From the NCBI GenBank assembly GCA_022843905.1, contig JALHMT010000012.1:1-64000 (forward strand): a stretch of 64,000 bases of DNA, written 5' to 3'. The notes under the pieces were generated by a model. That model was not told the DNA's origin. It made no database searches and worked only from the letters and a program-made list of their open reading frames with translations. This DNA comes from Rubrivivax sp. (lineage in GTDB: Bacteria; Pseudomonadota; Gammaproteobacteria; Burkholderiales; Burkholderiaceae_C). Position 1 is the first letter of the stretch. Each line of letters opens with the position of its first letter. Position numbers and translations under genes: made by a program. Shown one piece after another: positions 19,607 through 28,133 of the stretch.

Positions 19607-20845
19607 ATGAAGCCAACTGCCCCGCCGCCCGCCCTTGACGCGCTGCGCGCGCAAGAGGCCGAGATGATCGAGATCCGGCGCGAGATCCACGCGCAGCCGG
19701 AACTGGCCTATGAAGAGCATGTGACGTCGGCGCTGGTGGCCGAACGCCTGGAGCGTTGGGGCTGGGAGGTGCACCGTGGCCTGGGCGGCACGGGGGTGGT
19801 CGGCACCCTTCGCCATGGATCGAGTCCGCGCCGCATCGGCATCCGCGCCGACATGGACGCGCTGCCGGTGCAGGAGACCAGCGGCAAGCCCTGGGCCAGC
19901 AAGGTCTTCGGCAAGATGCACGCGTGCGGGCACGACGGGCACACGGCGATGCTGCTGTCCGCGGCGCGACATCTGGCCGCCACGCGCCAGTTCGACGGCA
20001 CCGTCCATGTCGTCTTCCAGCCGGCCGAGGAGGGCGGCGGTGGCGCGCGGCGCATGATCGAAGAGGGCTTCTTCGACCTGTTTCCTTGTGACGCCATGTT
20101 CGCGATGCACAACGTGCCCGGCCTGCCCGAAGGCCGCTTCTCCATCGTTGCGGGGCCGGCCATGGCCAGCGCCGACACCTGCATCATCCGCGTGCACGGC
20201 AAGGGCACCCACGCGGCCATGCCGCAGGCAGGCGTGGACACGGTACTGGTCACCGCCTCGATCGTCGTGGCCTTGCAGAGCATCGTGTCGCGCAACCTGC
20301 ACCCGCTGGAGATGGGCGTGGTCACCGTGGGCGCAATGCAGGCCGGGCACGCCCCCAACGTCATCCCGGCCGAGGGCGAGCTGCGCCTGTCGGTGCGCGC
20401 CTACACGCCGGCCGTGCGCGACCTGCTCGAGCGCCGCATCGCCGAGGTGGCGCAAGCGCAGGCGTCGGTCTTCGGAGCCAGCGCCGAGGTTGACTACCAG
20501 CACCGCTATCCGGTGGTGATGAACGATGCCGACCAGGCCGCGCTGTGTCGCCGTGTCGTCACCGATTGGTGTGGCGAAGATGGCCTGATCCAGAACCCGC
20601 AGCCGGTGCCCGGCAGCGACGACTTCGCGTTCTTCCTCGAACGGGTGCCGGGTTGCTACCTGTTCATGGGGAGTGGCGAGGACCAGCGGGGCGATTGCAT
20701 GCTGCACAACCCGGGCTACGACTTCAACGACCGCGTGCTGTCGACAGGCGCCAGCCTGTGGGTGCGGCTGGCTGAAACCGCGCTGCCTTCGACGCAGCCG
20801 CTCCAGGCTTCAAAGCCGCGAGCCGCGGGTTCCGCAGACCTCTAG
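19607..20845 (+). CDS. M20-family amidohydrolase (hippurate/IAA-amino-acid hydrolase type)
   Basis: 412 residues. Metal-binding motifs are HACGHDGH (105-112), the general-base pair in QPAEEGG, and the C-terminal LHNPGYDFND. The dimerisation domain is present. The family cleaves N-acyl amino acids such as hippurate, N-acetyl-amino acids or auxin conjugates to a carboxylate and an amine in the cytoplasm. The gene lies 100 bases ahead of a Bug receptor on the same strand, suggesting import and hydrolysis of an acylated compound. A second M20 enzyme is at 33894-35084. Confidence 0.9.
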   Translation: MKPTAPPPALDALRAQEAEMIEIRREIHAQPELAYEEHVTSALVAERLERWGWEVHRGLGGTGVVGTLRHGSSPRRIGIRADMDALPVQETSGKPWASKVFGKMHACGHDGHTAMLLSAARHLAATRQFDGTVHVVFQPAEEGGGGARRMIEEGFFDLFPCDAMFAMHNVPGLPEGRFSIVAGPAMASADTCIIRVHGKGTHAAMPQAGVDTVLVTASIVVALQSIVSRNLHPLEMGVVTVGAMQAGHAPNVIPAEGELRLSVRAYTPAVRDLLERRIAEVAQAQASVFGASAEVDYQHRYPVVMNDADQAALCRRVVTDWCGEDGLIQNPQPVPGSDDFAFFLERVPGCYLFMGSGEDQRGDCMLHNPGYDFNDRVLSTGASLWVRLAETALPSTQPLQASKPRAAGSADL

Positions 20846-20946
20846 GGAAGCCCTGATGTCGCACATGCGCATTTTCGATAGGCCGCAGCCCGATGCCGTG
20901 CCCAGAATCAGGCGCATTCAGGCAGAGCTTCAAAAAGGGTACAGGT

Positions 20947-21936
20947 ATGGATCGCCGTACGGTGTTGCGTGTTTCGGGGCTGCTCGCTTCAGCGTGTGCA
21001 GGGCTGGTGTTCGCATCGTCGCCCGCACGAGCGCAGGGGTTTCCTTCGAAGATGCTCAACCTGGTGGTGCCCTACCCGCCCGGTGGCGCGTCTGACTTCG
21101 TCGCCCGGTTGATCCAGCCCGAATATCAGAAGCAGATGGGTCAGCAACTGGTGGTCGAGAACATAGGTGGCGTCGGCGGTGCGCTGGGGGTGCAGCGGGT
21201 GCTGTCGGGCCCAGCCGATGGCCACACGCAGTTGTTGGCCACGCCAATGGAGCTGGTGCTGGCACCGCTGGCGCTGTCGGCAGTCAAGTTCAAGCCCGAG
21301 GACATCCGCCTTGCCGGGATGATCGCCAGCACCTCGGTGGTGCTGCTGGTGCCCGCCAGTTCACCGGCCAGGACGATTGACGAGTTCGTCGCGCTGGCTA
21401 AGGGCAGGCAGTTGAACGTCGGCAACGTGGGCGTGGGGTCGCTGTACCACCTGATGGCCGAGAAGTTCGCTCAGCAGGCAGGCGTCAAGTTCACGCATGT
21501 TCCCTACAAGGGAGGCGGACCGCTGGTGACTGACATCGTGGGCGGGACCATCGATGCATCCTTCTTCCCGCTGGCTGGGCCGACGCCGGGCATGATCAGG
21601 GACGGCAAGATCAGGGCCCTGGGCATATCTGCAGTCAAGCCCCATGCCATGTTCCCTGACGTGCCGTCGATTTCCGGTCACAGGACCTTTCCCGGGTTCA
21701 ACTACGACATCTGGATCGGCGTGCAGGTGCCCAGGTCTACGCCCGATGCCGCAGTCGACCGCATCAACGCTGCCATGAACGCGGTCCTGCAGAACCCAGA
21801 GGTGCGCAAAGGTCTCGAAGGCACGGCCAGTACGGTGGCCGAGCCACTGAACCGTGCCGAACTGGACCGGTTGTACAGAGCCGAGGTCGAACGCTACCAA
21901 GCCATTGCCAAGGACATCAAGCTGACGCCTCAGTGA
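20947..21936 (+). CDS. Bug/TctC-family tripartite transporter receptor
   Basis: 329 residues. The start MDRRTVLRVSG gives a twin-arginine-like leader (DRRTVLR) followed by a hydrophobic core and cleavage near ARAQG, so Tat export is possible. Family motifs are NLVVPYPPGGASD, ENIGGVGGALG and VPYKGGGPLV. It lies downstream of the M20 amidohydrolase. The codon choice and base composition look slightly less GC-rich than its neighbours, but not strongly. Confidence 0.88.
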   Translation: MDRRTVLRVSGLLASACAGLVFASSPARAQGFPSKMLNLVVPYPPGGASDFVARLIQPEYQKQMGQQLVVENIGGVGGALGVQRVLSGPADGHTQLLATPMELVLAPLALSAVKFKPEDIRLAGMIASTSVVLLVPASSPARTIDEFVALAKGRQLNVGNVGVGSLYHLMAEKFAQQAGVKFTHVPYKGGGPLVTDIVGGTIDASFFPLAGPTPGMIRDGKIRALGISAVKPHAMFPDVPSISGHRTFPGFNYDIWIGVQVPRSTPDAAVDRINAAMNAVLQNPEVRKGLEGTASTVAEPLNRAELDRLYRAEVERYQAIAKDIKLTPQ

Positions 21937-22064
21937 ACCCCGCGGGGCCGCCTGCGTGAGGGTCATGGACAAGCAGGGCCGGCCTTGTCTGCTGCGCTGG
22001 TGCAGTGTCAGGGCGCACAAGCCCAGCGCCGTGGCCCAACCAAACTGCGCGCACGACCCTGCCC

Positions 22065-22541
22065 ATGACCATGCCCATGCCTGAGGCCGAGCTGCCGGAC
22101 CCGCCCGAACAAAAGGGCATGTGGTCGTGGCGTGTGGAGACGAGCGAGCTGGACATGCACGCGCGCTCGCAACCCGGTTGGCAGCTGCACTATGAGCAGC
22201 GCTCGCGCGGGCGCTTCGCTGGCCTGGTGCACCACGTCATGCTCCCTGGCGTGCGCCTGGTGCTGGAGCGCTGCAACGTTGCGGTGCGGCAGACCGGGCT
22301 GTTTCCGGAGGGGCACCACGTCTTTGCCTTGGCGCTGGAGTCTGAAGCACCCGCCATCTTCAACGGCCAGCGGGTGGATCCTGGGGCCTTTCGGTCAGTG
22401 CCCGTGGGTCGAGCGGCGGTTTCACCGTTCTGGCGGATGACGTCGACTGTCCAGCGTGACGAGATTGCCGATCCACCTTCTGACGGACCATGCGCCAGAA
22501 CCGGCGCATCACCACAACACCCCTGCGAGCCGACATCATGA
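22065..22541 (+). pseudogene. AraC-family regulator truncated to its N-terminal domain
   Basis: The first 115 or so codons match the N-terminal sensing domain of AraC-type regulators (ETSELDMHARSQPGWQLHYEQ, LPGVRLVLERCNVAVRQ, PAIFNGQRVD). After about position 22410 the reading frame carries low-complexity sequence. It stops at 22541 without any helix-turn-helix. The stop overlaps the amidase start as ATGA. An intact protein would be about 300 residues, so the DNA-binding half is missing and the product cannot regulate in the normal way. Confidence 0.6.
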
Positions 22542-23971
22542 CCATCTTCAACGACTATGAAGCCCACGACGCACTGGGCCTGGCCGACCTGATACGCCGC
22601 CGCGAAGTCTCGGCGGCCGAGGTGCTGGAAGCCGCGATCGAACGCGTCGATGCGCGCAACCCCGCGCTCAATGCGGTGGTGCACACCTTCTTCGACGAGG
22701 CACGCGCCACCGCCGCGCAGCCCTTGCAGGGCCCCTTTGCAGGTGTGCCCTTCATGCTGAAGGACCTGGGCGTGCAGGTGCGCGGCCAACGCGTCACCAA
22801 CGGCAGCCGTTTCTGGCAAGACCAGATCTGCACCAAGGACAGCACGCTGGTGCAGCGCTACCGTGCAGCGGGCCTGGTCCTGATGGGCATGACCTCGACG
22901 GCAGAGTACGGCTTGTCGTGCGACACCACGCCCAGCCTGCAGGGGCCGACGCTCAATGCCTGGGACGCGTCGCGCATGCCGGGCGGATCGAGCGGCGGTG
23001 CGGCCGTGGCGGTGGCCTCGGGCATGCTCCCGGCGGCGCATGCCAGCGACGGCGGGGGCTCGATCCGCATTCCGTCGTCGTGCAACGGCGTGTTCGGCCT
23101 GAAGCCCAGCCGCGGCCGCAATCCGATCGGGCCGGATGTGGGCGAAGGCTGGAATGGCTTGTCGGTGCAGCACGTCATCACACGAACCGTGCGTGACAGT
23201 GCCGCCTTCCTCGACGCCACGCACGGCCCGGAGTCTGGCGATCCGTATGCCGCGCCCACCTTCTCCGGCAGCTACCTCCAGGGCATCGGCCAGCCCGGGC
23301 CGCGGCTGCGCATCGCGTTCCAGCAAGTCGACCACTTCGGCGGTGCGATGCACCCGGTCACGGCGGCGGCGGTGCGCGAGACGGCCAAGCTGCTCGCGGG
23401 CATGGGCCACCACGTCGAGGAAGCACGCCCCACGTTCGACGCCGCGGCCTTGAAGTGGGACATGTTCACCATCGTCGGCTGCAACCTGCTGCAGGCCTTG
23501 TACCAGCGTGCCCGGTTGCTGGGTCGGGCGGTGACGCCCGACGACGTGGAGCACGTCACGTGGCTGTGGGCCGAGCGCTGCCGCCACCGCACCGGCCAGG
23601 ACATGGCACGCGCCATCGGCACCATCCACGCCACGGCGCGGGCGATGGGCCGCTTCTTCGAAGCGCACGACGTGCTGCTCACGCCGACCTGCGCCACACC
23701 GCCGCTGCCCGCGCGCACGGTGGACATGCGACTGGAAGATCTGGACGAGTACTACGAACGCCTGTACGGCAACAACACCTTCACCACGGTCTACAACTGC
23801 ACCGGGCTGCCTGCGGCCAGCGTGCCGCTGTGCTGGGCCGATGGCCTGCCGATCGGCGTTCAGATCGCCGCCGGCCTGGGCCACGAAATGCGGCTGCTGC
23901 AGCTGTCGGCAGAACTCGAAGTGGCGCAACCCTGGGCCGCGCGCCGCCCTGCGCGGGCCGTCTCGGGTTGA
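22538..23971 (+). CDS. Amidase-signature hydrolase
   Basis: 477 residues. The Ser-cisSer-Lys triad is visible: Lys in PFMLKDLGV, and the serines in MPGGSSGG and SDGGGSIRIPSSC. It hydrolyses an amide or related C-N bond in the cytoplasm; members range from acetamidase to GatA, and there is no GatB/GatC partner here. The start MTIFNDYEAHDALGL fits the family opening. It is convergent with the following Bug receptor and sits behind the broken AraC gene, so its former regulator may be lost. A second amidase is at 45921-47351. Confidence 0.9.
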   Translation: MTIFNDYEAHDALGLADLIRRREVSAAEVLEAAIERVDARNPALNAVVHTFFDEARATAAQPLQGPFAGVPFMLKDLGVQVRGQRVTNGSRFWQDQICTKDSTLVQRYRAAGLVLMGMTSTAEYGLSCDTTPSLQGPTLNAWDASRMPGGSSGGAAVAVASGMLPAAHASDGGGSIRIPSSCNGVFGLKPSRGRNPIGPDVGEGWNGLSVQHVITRTVRDSAAFLDATHGPESGDPYAAPTFSGSYLQGIGQPGPRLRIAFQQVDHFGGAMHPVTAAAVRETAKLLAGMGHHVEEARPTFDAAALKWDMFTIVGCNLLQALYQRARLLGRAVTPDDVEHVTWLWAERCRHRTGQDMARAIGTIHATARAMGRFFEAHDVLLTPTCATPPLPARTVDMRLEDLDEYYERLYGNNTFTTVYNCTGLPAASVPLCWADGLPIGVQIAAGLGHEMRLLQLSAELEVAQPWAARRPARAVSG

Positions 23972-23993
23972 GGCCGTGGTGGCCGCGGCGCCG

Positions 23994-24980
23994 TCAGTTG
24001 TCCGCCGTGAAGCCCACGGCCTTGACGATCGGGCCCCAGCGTGCAGTGTCGCTCTTCAAGGTCTGGGCCAGCGTGGCGGGGCTCGACGGTGCGGGCTCCA
24101 GACCGAACGGCGCCAGCAACTCAGCCATCTCGGGCGCGAGCAGTGCCTCGTTGAGTGCGATGTTCAGCCGCGCCACCACCTCATCGGGTGCGCGTGCTGG
24201 CAGGTAGAAGCCGAACCACTCGGAGAACGCCATGTCCTTGTAGCCCTGCTCTACGAAGGTGGCGGTCTGCGGTGTGAAGCGGCTGCGCCGCGCGCCAGAA
24301 CTGCCGAGCAAGCGCACCTTGCCGCCGCCCAGATGCCGCAGGAACTCCCCCAACGGCGAGACCAGGGCCGGCAACTGCCCGCCGATCAAGTCGGCAATGG
24401 CTGCCTGCGAACCCCGATAGCCGACATGGGTGACCTCCACCCCCGCTGCGCGCCCGAGCATGACGCCGGTGAAGTGCAGCGTGGAGCCGGTGGCTGGCGA
24501 GCCCACGCTCGCCTTGCCCGGGTTGGCTTTGCACCAGGCCATGAAGTCGGGAATCGTGCGCACGGTCTCGGGCACGCCCGTGCCGACTGCAAATCCGTAG
24601 TCGAACGTGGCGCCCTGCGACACCGGCGTGACGTCGACCAGTGGGTCGTAGGGCAGCTTGCGGTAGGTGTGCGGATAGACGCCCAGTATCGACATGGGCG
24701 ACACCAGCACCGTGCTGCCGTCTGCGGCCGCGCCTTTCAAGCTGGTGACTGCCACCTGACCGCCGCCGCCGACGCGGTTTTCCACCACGGCAGCCTTGGC
24801 AAAGGCCGGCACCAGCTTGTCGGCCACGCGGCGCGACAACGCGTCGATCGCGCTACCCGGCGGAAAGCCCAGAACCAGCTTGCAGAGTTCCACCGGCCGG
24901 TTGCCCTGGGCGCGGGTCTTGCCAGGGCCGAGCAGCGCAGCGGCTCCCAAGGCGACCATGGCTCTGCGGTGCAGGCGCAT
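23994..24980 (-). CDS. Bug/TctC-family tripartite transporter receptor
   Basis: 328 residues. The leader MRLHRRAMVALGAAALLG ends near TRAQG. Motifs differ a little from other members: LVLGFPPGSAID replaces the usual VPFPAGG, and ENRVGGGGQVA replaces ENxPGAGG. The gene follows the deacetylase-fold gene by 18 bases on the same strand, so the receptor may import that protein's ligand. It converges on the amidase with only 22 bases between stops. Confidence 0.88.
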   Translation of the reverse strand: MRLHRRAMVALGAAALLGPGKTRAQGNRPVELCKLVLGFPPGSAIDALSRRVADKLVPAFAKAAVVENRVGGGGQVAVTSLKGAAADGSTVLVSPMSILGVYPHTYRKLPYDPLVDVTPVSQGATFDYGFAVGTGVPETVRTIPDFMAWCKANPGKASVGSPATGSTLHFTGVMLGRAAGVEVTHVGYRGSQAAIADLIGGQLPALVSPLGEFLRHLGGGKVRLLGSSGARRSRFTPQTATFVEQGYKDMAFSEWFGFYLPARAPDEVVARLNIALNEALLAPEMAELLAPFGLEPAPSSPATLAQTLKSDTARWGPIVKAVGFTADN

Positions 24981-24998
24981 CGTTCGTTCTCCTTCAGG

Positions 24999-26105
24999 TC
25001 AACGGATGAGGGGCAGCAGGCGTTCGGCACGGCCGATCATCTCGGCCTGGTGAGGCTGCAGTTCCTGCATACCCATGTGCTCGATGAGATGGCGGTAGGG
25101 GTCTTCAACCGGCGTACGGATGCCGGAAAGCTCTTCCAGCACCGCCAGTGCGCAAAACGGTGTGTAGGCGGGCATGAAGCCGCCTTCGGTGATGAACAGC
25201 AGCCGCCCACCGCACAGCGCCTGTGCGCTCTCCTTGAGCCGCTTCGTCATCCCGCGATAGGTTTCGCTGTATGCCATGGTGCGGCCCAGCGCCTCCAGAG
25301 CGTTGCCCGCGTAGCCGCAAGCCACCACGATCAATTCAGGCTTGAAGCGCTGCAGTGCCGGCAGCACGACGCGGTCGAAGGCGTGCAGATAGGCGCCATG
25401 ACCGGCGCCCGGCGGCAGCGGCACGTTGAGGTTCATGCCCAGGCCGGGCCCGGCGCCGTTCTCTTCGACAAATCCGCTGTCGGGCGGATAGAACTGAATC
25501 TGGTGCAACGACAGCGTCAACGTCAGCGGGTCTTCGTAGAACGCCTTCTGCGCGCCGTTGCCATGGTGCACGTCCCAGTCCACCAGGGCGATACGGCCCA
25601 GCCCGAACAACTGACGCAGGCGCTTGACCGCGACCACGCCGTTGTTGAGCATGCAAAAGCCACGGCCCTTGTCCGCTTCGGCATGGTGACCGGGCGGCCG
25701 GTTCAGCACGTAGGCATTGGCCACTTGGCCTTCGATGACCGCACGGCCGGCGGCAAGGCAGCCCCCGGTGGAAAGCGCGGCGATTTCGAAGCCCCCGGGG
25801 CCGAAGGGCGTCAGGTCGCCCGCGTCACCACCGCCGGCCTGGCTGAGCGCCGCAAGGCGGTCCAGGTACGCGGGCTCGTGGAACAGCAGCAGCTCGTCGC
25901 GCGTGGCAGAAGGCACATCGTCGATGGCGTGCAACTGCCGCTTCAGGCCGGACACGTCCAGCAGGTTCACGATGCGCCGTCTCGCTTCGGCGTTGTCCAC
26001 ATGCTCGCCCGGCTGGATGTAGCCGCCCGGCGGCAAGAAGGCCGCAGCTGCACCCGGGCTGTGCCACGCAAAACGTTCCTGCCAGACGAACCCGGTCTTG
26101 GCCAT
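24999..26105 (-). CDS. Class II histone-deacetylase-fold protein lacking a zinc ligand and the catalytic Tyr
   Basis: 368 residues. The arginase/deacetylase fold is clear, with RPPGHHAEA (H140-H141) and DWDVHHGNG (D178, H180). In bacterial HDAH enzymes the zinc ligands are Asp-His-Asp and the oxyanion residue is Tyr. Here the third ligand position is A266 (CGYAGNALEALGR) and the Tyr position is F310 (ITEGGFMPAY). Both substitutions are read directly from the DNA. Deacetylase activity is therefore doubtful, and a ligand-binding or altered catalytic role is possible. GGGAGC precedes the ATG. It is probably co-transcribed with the Bug receptor at 23994 and diverges from the LuxR regulator. Confidence 0.85.
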   Translation of the reverse strand: MAKTGFVWQERFAWHSPGAAAAFLPPGGYIQPGEHVDNAEARRRIVNLLDVSGLKRQLHAIDDVPSATRDELLLFHEPAYLDRLAALSQAGGGDAGDLTPFGPGGFEIAALSTGGCLAAGRAVIEGQVANAYVLNRPPGHHAEADKGRGFCMLNNGVVAVKRLRQLFGLGRIALVDWDVHHGNGAQKAFYEDPLTLTLSLHQIQFYPPDSGFVEENGAGPGLGMNLNVPLPPGAGHGAYLHAFDRVVLPALQRFKPELIVVACGYAGNALEALGRTMAYSETYRGMTKRLKESAQALCGGRLLFITEGGFMPAYTPFCALAVLEELSGIRTPVEDPYRHLIEHMGMQELQPHQAEMIGRAERLLPLIR

Positions 26106-26163
26106 CTCTTGCTCCCGCTGTGTCCCGTTGATCTCCACTGTAGGCACAGCGGCCTCGGCACAA

Positions 26164-26225
26164 CACCTCTGCATGGCCCCGTGCAAATGAACGGGGCCGG
26201 AGCGGAGCGAGAGATGCCAGAGGTG
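26164..26225. promoter_or_regulatory. Nested inverted repeats in divergent promoter region
   Basis: GGCCCCGT (26175-26182) and ACGGGGCC (26191-26198) form a perfect 8-bp inverted repeat with an 8-base centre. Outside it, CACCTCTGCAT (26164-26174) mirrors ATGCCAGAGGTG (26214-26225) with one extra base. The region is 125 bases long, between the deacetylase-fold gene and the LuxR regulator. It is a good candidate operator for that regulator. Confidence 0.5.
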
Positions 26226-26230
26226 ACACG

Positions 26231-27205
26231 ATGAGCCAGCGCGACCTGGCGCGCCTGAGCGAGATGCTGCAGGACGTTCACCAAGCAGCGCAGGGGGCCG
26301 ACTTCGAGGAGTTCCCGCATCGGGTGCTGCGGACATTGCAGCGCGGCTTGAAGGTCGACAAGGCATGGTGGGGCGTCAATGCCGATCGCAACATCCACAC
26401 CTCGGTCAGTCTGAACCTGCCGGCCGACCATCTGGCGCTGTGGCAGCGCACGAAGGAGTGGGACCCGATCGCCGAAGCAGCCATCGCGCAACCGGGCGTG
26501 ACAGCGATGTTCAACGCCGACCGCTTGCGCGCGACGCCGCGCAAAGCCCGCTGGCTGAAGCAATTCAGCATCGCGCATGTGCTCAGCACCACGTGGCCGC
26601 ATTCGGCGCTGAACATCACCTCGTTCCTCTCGGTCTATCGCACGTACCAGCCCTTTACGGAAGCCGATCGCCACTTCAAGCAACTGCTGATGCCGCACCT
26701 GGCGCTGGCTCAGGCCTCCAACTGGGCGCGCCACCTGCAAAGCCGGGCAGCGCTTTCGGGCGACCGTGAGCCATCCGCGCTGGCCATCGTCGATGCGTCG
26801 GGCTTGATGCATTGCGCCGATTTGCAAACTGCAGCGCTGCTGCGGGAAGAGTGGCCGGCTTGGCAGGGGCCCCGACTCGCCGCCCCGCTTTTGCCGCTGT
26901 TGCAGGCGCCACACCGCCCCTGGACAGGGCGCCGGATCCAGGCGCAAGCACGGCCCGAACCGCCCCAGCGCGGCCTGTGGTTGGTGCGCCTGACGCGTAT
27001 CAGTCGCGGCAGCCTGCTGTCGCCTCAAGAACTGGCCGTGGCATCAACCTATGCCCGCGGCCTGCATCACAAACAGGTGGCGCAGGTGCACGGCCTGGCA
27101 CCAGCCACAGTGCGCCACTACCTGCGCAACGTGTACACCAAGCTCGACATCAGCAACAAGGCCGCACTGGCGCGGCTGGCGGCGCAGGAGCAGTGGAAAG
27201 CGTGA
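26231..27205 (+). CDS. LuxR-family transcriptional regulator
   Basis: 324 residues. The C-terminal LuxR helix-turn-helix runs about 258-315 (LLSPQELAVASTYARGLHHKQVAQVHGL, then ATVRHYLRNVYTKLDISNKAAL). The N-terminal 200 residues have no receiver phosphorylation site and no obvious autoinducer-domain signature. It diverges from the deacetylase-fold and Bug receptor genes and is their likely regulator. The ATG has GAGGTGAC a few bases upstream. Confidence 0.85.
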   Translation: MSQRDLARLSEMLQDVHQAAQGADFEEFPHRVLRTLQRGLKVDKAWWGVNADRNIHTSVSLNLPADHLALWQRTKEWDPIAEAAIAQPGVTAMFNADRLRATPRKARWLKQFSIAHVLSTTWPHSALNITSFLSVYRTYQPFTEADRHFKQLLMPHLALAQASNWARHLQSRAALSGDREPSALAIVDASGLMHCADLQTAALLREEWPAWQGPRLAAPLLPLLQAPHRPWTGRRIQAQARPEPPQRGLWLVRLTRISRGSLLSPQELAVASTYARGLHHKQVAQVHGLAPATVRHYLRNVYTKLDISNKAALARLAAQEQWKA

Positions 27206-27578
27206 CCACTTCGGCCAGAGCCAGTCATCCGATTCACTGCTTGTCCACCTCCCCAGCGACCGGTTCCAAGGTGTTGCGGACATGAATCCGATGGTCAACA
27301 TGATCTGGCTTTAGGCCTGACATGCGCCAGGCCATACGGTGCAGTGTTGCGAAGCTGACCGCCTCGCTCGCGGTGCGTCGGCGCCGTCTGTGGGTACGCT
27401 GCCGCAGGCAACGCCTGATCCGCCGTGCATGCCGTTCCGGCGGGCCGGTCGGCAAGGCGGCGACATCTGATGCCACGGCGAGGCTGCGGGACGGCCTGGA
27501 CCTTATGCGGCACCACTGGCCTCACATTCCGGAGCCGGACACCGCAGGCTCCGCGGCAGCGGTGCCCTTCGCGGTGTC
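27206..27578. other. Gene-free spacer between convergent genes
   Basis: 373 bases with no reading frame I can recognise on either strand. It contains the inverted repeat GACACCGC (27538-27545) and GCGGTGTC (27571-27578), the right arm touching the RidA stop codon, and a smaller GGAGCC/GGCTCC hairpin inside. These may act in termination. Confidence 0.5.
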
Positions 27579-28067
27579 TCAGTCCTGCCGCAACAGCACC
27601 TCGCCTTCAATTTCTACCGGGATGCCAAACGGCAGTTCGGCCATGCCAACGGCGCTCCTGGCATGAGCGCCAACCTGCTGGCCGAACACTTCAAGGATCA
27701 GGTCGGTGAATCCGTTGATGACCGCGGGCTGGCGGTCGAAGCCGGGCGCCGAGTTGACCATGCCGAGGATGTGCACCCAGGCCTCGATCCGGTCCAGGCT
27801 GCCCAGCTCGCGCTTCAAGCTGCCCAGTATCGCCAGCGCCGTCAGCCGCGCTGCCGCGTAGCCCTGCTCCACGGTCACTTGGGCGCCCACCTTGCCCAAG
27901 GGCTGCGCCACGCTGCCGTCGGCCAGCGTGGGGCCATGGCCGGAGAAACGGGCCCGCTGGCCCAGCACACGGACCCAGGGAAAGGGCAAGGTGGTGCCCG
28001 GGGGCATCTTCAGCGGCTCGGGCAACACCAGGCCCAGTTGGGCGAGGCGGTCATCGATAGAAGGCAT
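27579..28067 (-). CDS. RidA/YjgF-family protein
   Basis: 162 residues. It shows RidA-like phrases such as GQRARFSGHGPTLADG, YAAARLTALAILGSLKREL, AWVHILGMVNSAPGF and AVGMAELPFGIPVEIE. Canonical RidA deaminates reactive enamine/imine intermediates made by PLP enzymes. This longer form belongs to the broader family in which the catalytic Arg is not always present, and activity is not assured. AAAAGGAGTTCC precedes the ATG. It follows the M81 gene by 66 bases on the same strand. Amine-metabolism neighbours fit an imine-clearing role. Confidence 0.85.
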   Translation of the reverse strand: MPSIDDRLAQLGLVLPEPLKMPPGTTLPFPWVRVLGQRARFSGHGPTLADGSVAQPLGKVGAQVTVEQGYAAARLTALAILGSLKRELGSLDRIEAWVHILGMVNSAPGFDRQPAVINGFTDLILEVFGQQVGAHARSAVGMAELPFGIPVEIEGEVLLRQD

Positions 28068-28133
28068 GGAACTCCTTTTCAAGGTGTCGGCGCGTGGGCG
28101 CGGGCTCACACGTAGAGGTTGTCGGGCAGGCCC

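Noticed and set aside
27322-27666. A possible small plus-strand gene before RidA
   Set aside because: The translation is Arg-rich, shows no family resemblance and overlaps the RidA gene on the other strand.
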